Assembly: GCF_035961655.1 (NCBI RefSeq) | Contig: NZ_CP108393.1 | Coordinates: 7,277,501-7,341,500, forward strand | Direction: 5' to 3' | Source: Streptomyces sp. NBC_01317 | GTDB taxonomy: Bacteria > Actinomycetota > Actinomycetes > Streptomycetales > Streptomycetaceae | DNA: 64,000 bases | Part shown: positions 1 to 7,755 of the stretch, piece after piece | How positions within the stretch are numbered: position 1 is the first letter of the stretch | Layout: each line of letters starts with the position of its first letter | Notes under the pieces: model-generated | The model's input: only the letters and a program-made list of their open reading frames with translations | Databases searched by the model: none | Told to the model about the DNA's origin: nothing | Translations under genes and position numbers: made by a program

Positions 1-822
1 GGCAAGAGCAACTTCGGCGTCGTCACGGCCATGGAGTTCGCCCTGTTCCCCGTCACCCACCTGTGGGCCGGCGGCCTGTTCTTCTCCGGGGACGACACGG
101 AAGCGGTCCTGCGCGCCTACGCGGACCTCACCGCCACCGCCCCCGACGCCCTCAGCTCCTCGATCGCCCTGCTGCGGCTGCCTCCGCTGCCGGGGATCCC
201 CGAGCTGCTGGCCGGGAAGTTCACCCTCCACGTCCGGATCTCCTACCTGGGCGGCGAAGAGGACGGAGAGCGGCTGCTCGCGCCGCTGCGCGCGGCGGCC
301 CCGCTCCTCCTCGACACCGTCGGCCTCATCCCCTACGAGGACTTCGCCCAGATCCACTCCGACCCGGTCGATCCCGCTCCGTTCTCGGAGTACACCACCC
401 TGCTGTCGGCGCTGACGCCCGGCGCCCTCGACGCGATCCTGGCGGCGGCAGGACCCGGCGCGGACTGCCCGGTGCAGTTCGTCGAACTGCGCCACCTCGG
501 CGGCGCGTTCGCCCGCCCGGCGGACAACGCCGTCGGCAACCGCAACGCGCGCTACGCCCTGTGGATCGTGGCCATCGGCATGCCCGGCGATCTCGCGGCG
601 CAGGACGCCTACGCCGACGCGCTGCTGGCCCAGGTGCGCCCCTGGTCGACCGGCGGCCGCTACCTCAACTTCATCGCCGCGCACCACAGCTCCGTACCGG
701 ACGTGCGTGCCTCGTACGACGAGGCCGCCTACCGCCGCCTGCGCGAGGTCAAGCGCCGGTACGACCCCCGCAACCTGTTCCGCCTCAACCACAACATCCC
801 GCCCTCGGAGGCCACGGAATGA
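1..822 (+). CDS. FAD-dependent oxidoreductase, berberine-bridge type (C-terminal part, cut by window start)
   Basis: The frame is open from base 1 (GKSNFGVVTA...), so only the last ~273 residues are present. The start of the visible part is the segment that follows the FAD-binding PCMH domain in VAO-type oxidases. The extreme C-terminus reads YDPRNLFRLNHNI, which is the BBE-domain signature that packs on the flavin. Family members oxidise alcohols, sugars or polyketide and alkaloid intermediates with O2, usually with bicovalently bound FAD; the His and Cys that would show this lie outside the window. The stop overlaps the ATG of the next gene (ATGA), so both are translated from one message. 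The substrate cannot be inferred. An internal ATG at 31 is not the true start because the reading frame and homology continue upstream. Confidence 0.85.
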   Translation, partial: GKSNFGVVTAMEFALFPVTHLWAGGLFFSGDDTEAVLRAYADLTATAPDALSSSIALLRLPPLPGIPELLAGKFTLHVRISYLGGEEDGERLLAPLRAAAPLLLDTVGLIPYEDFAQIHSDPVDPAPFSEYTTLLSALTPGALDAILAAAGPGADCPVQFVELRHLGGAFARPADNAVGNRNARYALWIVAIGMPGDLAAQDAYADALLAQVRPWSTGGRYLNFIAAHHSSVPDVRASYDEAAYRRLREVKRRYDPRNLFRLNHNIPPSEATE

Positions 823-1298
823 CCGACACCACGCTTCAGCTTCTCGCCGACCGCGCCGCCGTCGCGGACACACTGCACCGCTACACGGCGGGACTTGACC
901 TCAACGACGCCGAACTGCTCACGTCCTCGCTGACCGAGGACGCCACGGTCGACCTGACGCCCGCCACGGGCAAGATCGGCCTGGACTTCCCCGTGCTGGC
1001 GCCGCGCGAGACCGTGGTGGGGGTGCTGATCCCCGCGGTGGGCCCCCTGGACACCAGCCACGTGGTCAGCAACATCCGTACGACGGTCGACGGCGACACC
1101 GCGCACGCCCGGGCCTGCGCGATGGCCCAGCACTTCCCGCCCGGCGACGGGCCCAGGCCGGACCGCACCCGGCAGGCGCTGATGATGAACCGTTACGACG
1201 CCGACCTGGTACGCGACGGCGAGATCTGGCGCATCAGGCGCCTCACCATCGACAGCGCGTGGTTCTCCGGCGACCCGACCGTCCTCCTGGGCGAGTGA
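819..1298 (+). CDS. SnoaL-like / NTF2-fold protein
   Basis: 159 residues, starting at an ATG that overlaps the stop of the oxidoreductase gene. The sequence has the layout of SnoaL-like NTF2-fold proteins: an N-terminal helix pair (LLADRAAVADTLHRY), the LTEDATVDL strand-turn, a central TSHVVSNI segment with the buried His, and a C-terminal strand with IWRIRRLTIDSAWFSGD. Members are small cyclases, isomerases or dehydratases, or carry no known activity. Translational coupling to a flavin oxidase suggests joint action on one small molecule, but nothing here identifies it. A strong hairpin follows about 30 bases after the stop. Confidence 0.75.
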   Translation: MTDTTLQLLADRAAVADTLHRYTAGLDLNDAELLTSSLTEDATVDLTPATGKIGLDFPVLAPRETVVGVLIPAVGPLDTSHVVSNIRTTVDGDTAHARACAMAQHFPPGDGPRPDRTRQALMMNRYDADLVRDGEIWRIRRLTIDSAWFSGDPTVLLGE

Positions 1299-1330
1299 CC
1301 GTCCACGGGACACGGGCCGCGAGGTGAGAC

Positions 1331-1369
1331 CGGGGTGGGCCCTCCCGTTCGCGGGGAGGGCCCACCCCG
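1331..1369. terminator. Bidirectional hairpin terminator
   Basis: A perfect 16-bp stem (1331-1346 with 1354-1369) and a 7-base loop lie between the convergent SnoaL-like gene (+) and the large secreted protein gene (-). There is no T-run, which is usual for high-GC actinobacteria. Confidence 0.75.
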
Positions 1370-1411
1370 GGGCCGTACGCCTCAGTGGTTCCTCAGCGGT
1401 TCCTCAGTGGT

Positions 1412-4400
1412 TCACGAACCGAGCACCGACACCGAGACCACCCGCGCGTCGTTCGCCCCCCGTCCTTGGACGGCGAACGCCACATAGCGCGCGCCGGCCG
1501 AGGTGGCCAGTGTGCCGGTACGGCTCCTGACCCGCAGGGTTCCCGCCGGTGTGTAGGTCAGCCCGTCCGTGCTGAACTCGACCTTGGAGGCCGGGACGCG
1601 GCCGCTCGTCCAGGCCACCCGTACCTCACCGACCGGGATCACGGCGCCCAGGTCCACCACCATCCGGCCCGCCGCGCCCGGGTTCCAGGCGGTGTGCGTG
1701 TCACCGTCCACCGCGGCCGCCGGATCGGACATGCCGGACGGCAGCGGGGCCGTGGGGAACGTGATCCGCCCGAGCGCGAGGTCGTTGAGCGGATAGGCGA
1801 TGACGCCCGCCACCGACACCCGCTCGGTACGCCCGCTCCGTACGGTGACATGGACGACCTGGCCGCTCGTGGCGGTCAGGACAAGCTGGCAGGACGGCCC
1901 CGAGAACGTGACCGTTGCCGCGTCGACCACCTCGGCGCGCACGCCCACCGGGACGCGTGTGCCGCTGCCCGGCCGCAGGGTGAACCGGGCGGGTGCGATC
2001 ACGGCGGACGCGGCGGCGAGCTGGGCGACATGGTCGGTGCCGGTCGCCGTGACGGTCTGGATCCCCGCGTACAGGTGGACCGTCCGCGTGTCCTGCGCCA
2101 CGGACACGGTGGTCTTGACCGCGGCGGCGGACAGGTTGAAGAGGCTCAGGTGTCCTCCTGCGACGCTCGCCTTCACCGCCGTACTGGCGGCGACCGGAGC
2201 AGGGCGGGCGGCGGCGGCCTTCACGTCGGCCGCGGTCTTCCCCACGTACCCCTCGATCACGACAGGTCCGGCCGGCCCGTCGGACAGGACGAGGATGTCG
2301 TCGGAGACGGTGAGGGGGTTCTTCGCACCCCGGACGACAAACCCGGCGCGGCCGTCGACATCGACCCAGCCGCCGTCGCTGGTGAGGTTCGGACGCGGAT
2401 ACCGGACGAGATCGGTCCACGCCTTCCCGTCCGCCGAGCCCTGGATCACGTAACCCCGCCCGGCCGCCGCCTCCCAGCGCAGGGTGACGCGGTCGAAGCT
2501 CCGCTCCGCGCCCAGGTCGACCGCGAGCCAGCTGTCCGCCTTCGGCCGGTCGGCGAGCGACACCGCCCAGCGGGTGGCGAGATCGCCGTCGACGGCGAGG
2601 GGCGCGCCCTTGCCGGGGTCGGCGGAGGAGGCCGTGGCCGTGCCGCTCCGCGCGAGGTCGGTGCCGGCGGCGCCGTCGCGTATCTCGACCGCGAACAGCG
2701 AGTACCCGTACCGGGGATCGGGGCTGATGCCCTGGACCCGTACGTGACGGTACGACGCCCGGGCGAAGGTGAGGTCGTCGGTACGCCCGGTCGTGGACGG
2801 CGGCGCGGTGCCCGCGTCCTTGGCCGCGACGCTGACGCTGCCCTCGGCGGTTGTGTACGTACGGCTGCCGTCCAGACCGGCGACGCCCGGCATCGTCAGG
2901 TTCCACACCTCGATGTGTCCCTCGCCCGCCGCGACCCCGCTGGACGCGTAGACGACGTCACCGGTGGGCAGGGTGCTGAATCCGGCGAAGCCGGTGCCCA
3001 GGGTGAACACCGAGGCGCTGCCGTCGAATCCGTCCCGGACCTTGCGGTACGCGGAGACGGAACGGGTGGTCGTACCGCCCGCCACCGACGGCAGGAACAT
3101 GGGCGTGGTGCCGCTCAGCGAGAACAGCCAGTCGTCGTGCGCCGGCTGCCAGCAGAACTTGAGGAAGCCCTGCTTGCTGACCGCCGCGGCCCAGGCGGCG
3201 GGGGACTGGTGTGCCACCAGCCCGGGGCCCGCGCCGAAGTCCTTCACGCCGCTCGCCCGCGCGAACAACTCGGCGTCGGTGAGGGGACGGACCGCCGTGC
3301 CGTGCGCGGCCCGCCACTCGTGCAGCAGATAGCTGATGGCGACCTCGGCGCGGGCCTCCGGCTCGTACTTGGGTTCGCCGGAGAACTTGGTGAGCCGGTA
3401 GGCCGGCGCGTACGCCTGGTACGCGGCCAGGCGCTCCGCGAGCGCCGCCTCGGAGCGGGCAGCGGCCCGGTCCCCCAACACCTGGGCCAGGAAGGCGATC
3501 GGGATGACGTCACGCCCGTACAGGTGCTCGCGGTCGTTGACCATGGGCATCAGCGGTTCGCCCGCGTCGCTCATGACGGTGAGCAGGGTGTCCCAGAGCG
3601 GCCCCGCGTTGGGCTGCGCGGTGAGGACCTGGGGCAGGGGACGCCCGGCGGCGATGAAGTGGGCCGCGTTACGCCCCGACGTACGCCACAACTCCTCCTG
3701 GTAGTGCGGTCCGAAGGAGTTGTGGTTCTCGACGATGAACGTGTCGTACAGGTTCTGCGCCGTGTTCGCGCTGACCGCGACACCGTCCACCAGGGCGGGG
3801 TTGGCGCGGTCGGCGGCGGGCAGGCCCGCCTCGTTGCGGCTCCACCGGCCGAAGGCGTCGCTCCAGGCCTTGTACCGCGTGTCGTCGGAGGCCCAGGCGA
3901 GACCCGGCGCGAGGGACTGGGCGTAGACGCCCATCTCCTCCAGCTTGGTGTCACCCACGTGGCCGCCGGTCAGGCCGTTGGGCGTCCAGCCGCCCGAGGC
4001 CGGGTCGTTGGCCGAGCCGAGCGCGGTGGTGTAGGCGGCCTGGGCGCGGACGATGGTGTCGATGTTGCTACGGGTCGTGTCGTCCAGCTGGTCCCACAGG
4101 AGCCGCGCGGCGAGCACGAAGTACAGCTGGAACGTGGTGTCGAAGAACAGGGTGCGACCCCATTCGGAGCCGCCGGTCAGGCGGTTCGACGCGGCGAAGT
4201 GCGTGATCGTGGCGAGGGTGCGCGAGCGCAGGGTCTCCTTGTCGACGCCCGCCTCCGCGGCGTCGTAGGTACCCCGGGTGAGCAGGAGGGCATGTCCGAG
4301 GACCACCGCGAACCCGAAGTCCTTGGCGGTGTAGTAGCCCTTGGCCGCGTCCCACTGCGTCTCCGACCAGCGGGTGTGCGTGAGCAGTGCCTTGTGGTAC

Positions 4401-4570
4401 GCGGCGGCGACCTCGTCCGGCGGCGCGGCGTAGGACTTCTTTCTGTGGTGACCGGACGCCATGGCGGGCCCGGCCTCGGCGAGGGAAAGCGGCACCGCGG
4501 TCAATGCGGCGGTCAGGCCGGCGAGTTGGGCGAAACGGCGCCTGTTCAGTTCGGCCGGTTGATGTGTCAC
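1412..4570 (-). CDS. Tat-exported large protein with alpha/alpha-toroid-like region and F5/8 type C (discoidin) module
   Basis: About 1,052 residues. The N-terminus has a twin-arginine signal (NRRRFAQLAG, then a hydrophobic stretch and an Ala-x-Ala site), so it is exported folded. Residues ~45-450 are helical with many Trp and Tyr residues, as in the (alpha/alpha)6 toroids of polysaccharide lyases and glycosidases. A beta-rich region follows. The F5/8-type module (ATASSADPGKGAPLAVDGD..., ending in a WLAVDLG strand) is at ~630-720, and a second related module (AAAVDGDTHTAWNPG, MVVDLG) closes the protein. The expected role is binding and breaking down a polymeric carbohydrate outside the cell; no catalytic residues can be assigned with certainty. 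AGGAGG at 4580-4585 lies 9 bases from GTG 4570 but only 3 from ATG 4576, so I prefer the GTG. A palindromic LacI-type operator lies just upstream. Confidence 0.7.
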   Translation of the reverse strand: MTHQPAELNRRRFAQLAGLTAALTAVPLSLAEAGPAMASGHHRKKSYAAPPDEVAAAYHKALLTHTRWSETQWDAAKGYYTAKDFGFAVVLGHALLLTRGTYDAAEAGVDKETLRSRTLATITHFAASNRLTGGSEWGRTLFFDTTFQLYFVLAARLLWDQLDDTTRSNIDTIVRAQAAYTTALGSANDPASGGWTPNGLTGGHVGDTKLEEMGVYAQSLAPGLAWASDDTRYKAWSDAFGRWSRNEAGLPAADRANPALVDGVAVSANTAQNLYDTFIVENHNSFGPHYQEELWRTSGRNAAHFIAAGRPLPQVLTAQPNAGPLWDTLLTVMSDAGEPLMPMVNDREHLYGRDVIPIAFLAQVLGDRAAARSEAALAERLAAYQAYAPAYRLTKFSGEPKYEPEARAEVAISYLLHEWRAAHGTAVRPLTDAELFARASGVKDFGAGPGLVAHQSPAAWAAAVSKQGFLKFCWQPAHDDWLFSLSGTTPMFLPSVAGGTTTRSVSAYRKVRDGFDGSASVFTLGTGFAGFSTLPTGDVVYASSGVAAGEGHIEVWNLTMPGVAGLDGSRTYTTAEGSVSVAAKDAGTAPPSTTGRTDDLTFARASYRHVRVQGISPDPRYGYSLFAVEIRDGAAGTDLARSGTATASSADPGKGAPLAVDGDLATRWAVSLADRPKADSWLAVDLGAERSFDRVTLRWEAAAGRGYVIQGSADGKAWTDLVRYPRPNLTSDGGWVDVDGRAGFVVRGAKNPLTVSDDILVLSDGPAGPVVIEGYVGKTAADVKAAAARPAPVAASTAVKASVAGGHLSLFNLSAAAVKTTVSVAQDTRTVHLYAGIQTVTATGTDHVAQLAAASAVIAPARFTLRPGSGTRVPVGVRAEVVDAATVTFSGPSCQLVLTATSGQVVHVTVRSGRTERVSVAGVIAYPLNDLALGRITFPTAPLPSGMSDPAAAVDGDTHTAWNPGAAGRMVVDLGAVIPVGEVRVAWTSGRVPASKVEFSTDGLTYTPAGTLRVRSRTGTLATSAGARYVAFAVQGRGANDARVVSVSVLGS

Positions 4571-4599
4571 GCGCATGCACCTCCTGGGCACGAGGCTTC

Positions 4600-4611
4600 G
4601 ACAACGTTGTC
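4600..4611. promoter_or_regulatory. LacI-family-type operator
   Basis: GACAACGTTGTC is a perfect 12-bp palindrome with the central CG typical of LacI/GalR-family operators in actinobacteria. It lies about 30 bases upstream of the start of the secreted discoidin-module protein. It differs from the CAAACCGGTTTG sites of the LacI gene in this window, so the cognate repressor is probably encoded elsewhere. Confidence 0.6.
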
Positions 4612-4693
4612 AAGCGCGCTCATTCTGAGACCCGGTTCGCTGGAACGTCAAGGAGTCCGACCGGAGTCCGACGGGCGCAGGCGCGCGGCGGCC

Positions 4694-5602
4694 CTATCGG
4701 CCCGTGAGTTCGCGCGGTGCCGGATTGCGCTCCCTGAGCAGGTCCAGGAACGCCTCCGTCGTGGCGCCGGGACGCCGGTTCGCGGCGGTGGCGACGGTGA
4801 GTTGCCAGCGCAGTTCGTGGTCGGCGACCTCCAGGACGTCCAGGCCCGCGTGGTCGCCGACGAGGAAGCGGCTGAGGAATCCGATCCCGAGCCCCGCGCG
4901 GATGTAGTGCACGGCGGTGCCGATGTCGGCGACCTCCAGGGTCACTTCCCGCTCGACCCCCGCGGCGGCGAACGCCCGGTCGACCAGAACGCGGTTGCCG
5001 AAACCCTGCGGGGAGTCGACGAAGGGGAACTCGCCCAGCTGCGCCAGCGACACCCGGCCCGTCCCGGCGAGGGGATGGGTGCGGGGCACGTACAGGAAGA
5101 GAGGCGCTGTGGCCAGCAGCCGGGTGTCCAGGCCGGCCGGGGCCGGCCCGGGCAGGGACAGGAAGGCCACGTCGAGCTGCCCGTCGCGCAACTGCTGTGC
5201 CAGTCCGGCCGATCCGGCCGACGCCGCCCTGAGCCGTACGGTGACCGCGGGGTGCCTGTCCCGGAAGACGCTCAGCAGCTCCGGGAGGTTGGTGACGTCG
5301 ATCGAGGTCAGTGTGCCGACCGTCACCTCGCCCTGAAGTGTGCCCCGGGTCCGGTGCACGGCGTCCTTGGCCGCGCTCGCGGCGCTGAGTGTGTCCCGGG
5401 CGCGGGGCAGGAAGGCCCGTCCCGCGGCGGTCAGTGTGACGGCGTTGGAACTCCGGACGAACAGGGCGGAGCCCAGCTCCCGCTCCAGCGCCTTGACGGT
5501 CGCCGACACCCCCGACTGGACCACGTGCAGGGCCCGCGCGGCCCGGGTGAAGCTGCCGGTGTCGGCGACCGCGAGGAAGTATTCGAGGTGGCGTAGCTCC
5601 AT
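4694..5602 (-). CDS. LysR-family transcriptional regulator
   Basis: 302 residues from the ATG that gives MELRHLEYFLAVADTGSFTR, the canonical start of a LysR winged-helix domain. The recognition helix region reads VQSGVSATVKALEREL. The rest (~90-300) is a periplasmic-binding-protein-like effector domain (GEVTVGTLTSIDV at its start, AGLGIGFLSRF near the end). An upstream in-frame ATG would add 12 residues but leaves the conserved start internal, so it was rejected. The gene is divergent from an aldehyde dehydrogenase remnant 125 bases away, the usual position of a LysR target, and upstream of the discoidin-module gene on the same strand. Its former target may therefore be a pseudogene. Confidence 0.9.
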   Translation of the reverse strand: MELRHLEYFLAVADTGSFTRAARALHVVQSGVSATVKALERELGSALFVRSSNAVTLTAAGRAFLPRARDTLSAASAAKDAVHRTRGTLQGEVTVGTLTSIDVTNLPELLSVFRDRHPAVTVRLRAASAGSAGLAQQLRDGQLDVAFLSLPGPAPAGLDTRLLATAPLFLYVPRTHPLAGTGRVSLAQLGEFPFVDSPQGFGNRVLVDRAFAAAGVEREVTLEVADIGTAVHYIRAGLGIGFLSRFLVGDHAGLDVLEVADHELRWQLTVATAANRRPGATTEAFLDLLRERNPAPRELTGR

Positions 5603-5726
5603 ACCTCGATTATCACACGCCGTGCTGATCCCCATCACGAGAAATCGCTGGTCATGATGACTGCCGGGGGTGACCGTGAAAGAGGTGAGCCTTCACGAAC
5701 CATGACACCGAAGGAAGGGGAACGGC

Positions 5727-6370
5727 ATGAGCCGCGCCACCTTCTCGGACACCCGCCGGCGCGAACTGTTCATCGGCGGGCGAGGGGCGACGCCTCACTC
5801 GAAGGAGACCACCCCGGTCCTGTCGGCCCACTCGGGCCGAGTGATCGGGCCGGCGCCCGACGCCGACACCGCCGATGTGGACTCCTCCGTCGCCGCCGCG
5901 CGTACGGCCTTCGACGCTCCCGGCGGATGGGCCCACCGGCGGCCGCGCGAACGGGCGGCGGTCCTGCGGCGGTTCGCCGGACTCCTGGACGGACCCGGAC
6001 CCGGACCCGGGGGCGGGGGCGGGAGCGAGGAGACGTCCGGGAACCATGGCAGCCGGGACCGGCTCGCGCTCGCGCTTCTCTTGGCGACTGCGGCCGGTCC
6101 CTCGCCGGTCGCGTGCTCCCACCGCACGGCCGGTACGAGGAGGCCGTGGCGGCGTTCGCGCGGGCCCTGCGCGTCGGGCCGTCCCTCGATCGCCGGACCC
6201 AGGCGGGACCCCTGGTGAGCGAGCGGCAGCGGGCGCGGGTGGAGGCGTACGGGGAACAGGGCGCCACGTCGGACGCGCGCCTGGCGGGGGGTGGGGCCCG
6301 CCCCGCGGGGGCGGGCCGCCGGCCGGTTCGCCGAACCGGCCGTGTTCGCCGACGCCGACAGTTCCGACCC
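5727..6370 (+). pseudogene. Aldehyde dehydrogenase remnant (internal deletion plus frameshifts)
   Basis: The first ~90 codons from ATG 5727 match the N-terminus of NAD-dependent aldehyde dehydrogenases (ELFIGG, VIGPAPDADTADVDSSVAAA, GGWAHRRPRERAAVLRRFA). The reading frame then runs into meaningless Gly/Pro-rich sequence. From about 6110, in the next frame, dehydrogenase sequence resumes near the C-terminal part (RYEEAVAAFARALRVG, then TQAGPLVSERQRARVEAY). From about 6313 the first frame returns with GRFAEPAVFADADSS. The segment carrying the catalytic Cys and Glu, roughly 270 codons, is missing. The intact gene at 20399-21832 allows alignment of each piece. The ~270 bases after it, up to the LacI operator, hold no gene I can support. 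Confidence 0.7.
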
Positions 6371-6638
6371 GACCCCGCACACGGGCCGAACGTGGCACGG
6401 TGTCTCACGTCCGCGCCCGTCGGTGTCTCTCACGTGTCCGGTGGCACACCGCCCGCCACTCCGCCGCACACCGAAGGCACCGGCGGCACCGTCGCGCGGC
6501 CCGGTCCCGGCACACTGATGTCGTACCGGCGCCGTCAATCCGGCCGCCTCGACGAGGCGAGATGAGCGCGGTTGTCGAATTTCAGACAGCACACCTCTTG
6601 ACTTCCTGGCCGGATCTGGATGACTGTTGCTCTCGTAC

Positions 6639-6652
6639 GCAAACCGGTTTGC
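6639..6652. promoter_or_regulatory. LacI-family operator O1
   Basis: GCAAACCGGTTTGC is a perfect 14-bp palindrome with the central CG of LacI/GalR operators. It lies 16 bases upstream of the ATG of the LacI-family gene, so autorepression of the whole downstream operon is expected. Confidence 0.75.
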
Positions 6653-6667
6653 ATCGAAGGAGCACAG

Positions 6668-7741
6668 ATGAAGGAGACGGGCGGTGCGCCTGCGGGGATC
6701 CCCACGCAAACCGGTTTGGAGGGCGAGAGATCAAAAGGGCCCGCGAAGGGGCCCGCGACCATCTCCGACGTCGCCGCCCGCGCCGGGGTGAGCAAGACGA
6801 CCGTCTCGCACGTGCTGTCCGGCCGGCGCCCCGTCTCCGAGGCCACACGCCGCAAGGTCACACGGGCGGTCGAGGAGATGGGGTTCCAGCAGAACTTCTT
6901 CGCACTCGGCCTGTCAGGACGCCGCAGCCAGACCGTCGCCCTGGTCGTCCAGGACCTGACCAACCCGTTCTACCCCGCCCTCGCCCGGGGGCTCCAGCAA
7001 GCGGTCGGCGGGCGTGACTACGTCGTCCTGCTGGCCGACGTCGGCGCCGGCACCCCACCGATCGAGGCCTTCCTCAACGAGGCCGTCCAGCGCCGCGTCG
7101 ACGGAGTGGTCGTGGCCGCCGTCGACGTACCGGACCGGCTGCTCGAACCTCTGCTCGCCTCGGGCGCCCGGGTGGTGACCGTCGGCTCACCCCGGCACGG
7201 TACGTCGACCGACGTGGTGTCCTCCGACGACGAGAGGATCGCCACCGACGCCGTCGCCTACCTGCACGGTCAGGGCCACCGCACCCTGGGCATCATCTCC
7301 GGGCCCGTCCGGGTCGCCCCCGGATCCGCGCGCCTCGACGGCTACCGGCAGGCCCTGCGCGACCACGGCCTGCGGCCGTTGCGGGCGGCCGAGGCGGTGG
7401 GGGACTGGACGCGGGAGTCCGGGGCCAAGGCGATGCACCAGCTGATGGACCTGGAGCGACGGCCCACGGCGGTGTTCTGCGCCAACGACCTCATGGCCAT
7501 CGGCGCGCTCGACGCGGCCCGCGCGCTCGGCCTGTCGGTCCCCGGCGACGTCGCCGTACTGGGCGTGGACGACATCGACGCGGCCAGCCTCGTCAGCCCG
7601 TCCCTGACCACCGTACGGGTGCCGGCCCAGGAGATCGGGCGGGTGGCGGGAGAGCTGCTGCTCGCCCGCATAGACGCTCCGTCCCAGACGCCCCGCCGGG
7701 TTCTGGTCCAGCACCACCTTGTTCATCGCGAATCTGCCTGA
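6668..7741 (+). CDS. LacI-family transcriptional repressor
   Basis: 357 residues. The helix-turn-helix begins at about residue 33 (ATISDVAARAGVSKTTVSHV), followed by the hinge helix and a PBP-like sugar-binding domain (SQTVALVVQDLTNPFYPALA; VFCANDLMAIGALDAARALG; VAVLGVDDIDAASLVSPSLT). The start at 6668 has GAAGGAG at a good distance. The alternative ATG at 6620 would place operator O1 in the coding sequence and has no ribosome site. An N-terminal extension of ~30 poorly ordered residues precedes the DNA-binding domain and overlaps operator O2. It heads a tight operon of sugar and nucleoside genes, so its inducer is probably the transported compound or a derivative. Confidence 0.92.
   Translation: MKETGGAPAGIPTQTGLEGERSKGPAKGPATISDVAARAGVSKTTVSHVLSGRRPVSEATRRKVTRAVEEMGFQQNFFALGLSGRRSQTVALVVQDLTNPFYPALARGLQQAVGGRDYVVLLADVGAGTPPIEAFLNEAVQRRVDGVVVAAVDVPDRLLEPLLASGARVVTVGSPRHGTSTDVVSSDDERIATDAVAYLHGQGHRTLGIISGPVRVAPGSARLDGYRQALRDHGLRPLRAAEAVGDWTRESGAKAMHQLMDLERRPTAVFCANDLMAIGALDAARALGLSVPGDVAVLGVDDIDAASLVSPSLTTVRVPAQEIGRVAGELLLARIDAPSQTPRRVLVQHHLVHRESA
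6706..6719. promoter_or_regulatory. LacI-family operator O2 inside the regulator's coding start
   Basis: CAAACCGGTTTG (6707-6718) repeats the core of O1 with its centre 67 bases downstream. It sits within the first 18 codons of the LacI-family gene, before its helix-turn-helix region. A pair at this spacing could be bridged by a tetramer or two dimers. Confidence 0.65.
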
Positions 7742-7755
7742 GGAGCTCACCGCTC

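Noticed and set aside
1..1298. Edge of a secondary-metabolite gene cluster
   Set aside because: A flavin oxidase and a SnoaL-like gene would fit, but no synthase or further tailoring gene is visible to the right, and the left side is outside the window.
1385..5596. A 1,403-codon open frame on the plus strand
   Set aside because: It is antisense to the discoidin-module and LysR genes and is rich in Arg, Gly, Pro and Ala without domains; stop codons are simply rare in this frame of GC-rich DNA.
4694..5638. The longer start of the LysR protein at 5,638
   Set aside because: It adds 12 residues before the family's invariant N-terminal MELRHLEYF and overlaps the promoter region.
6371..6638. A gene between the aldehyde dehydrogenase remnant and the LacI operator
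   Set aside because: The open frames there have no ribosome site and no recognisable sequence; the region looks like further decayed or intergenic DNA.
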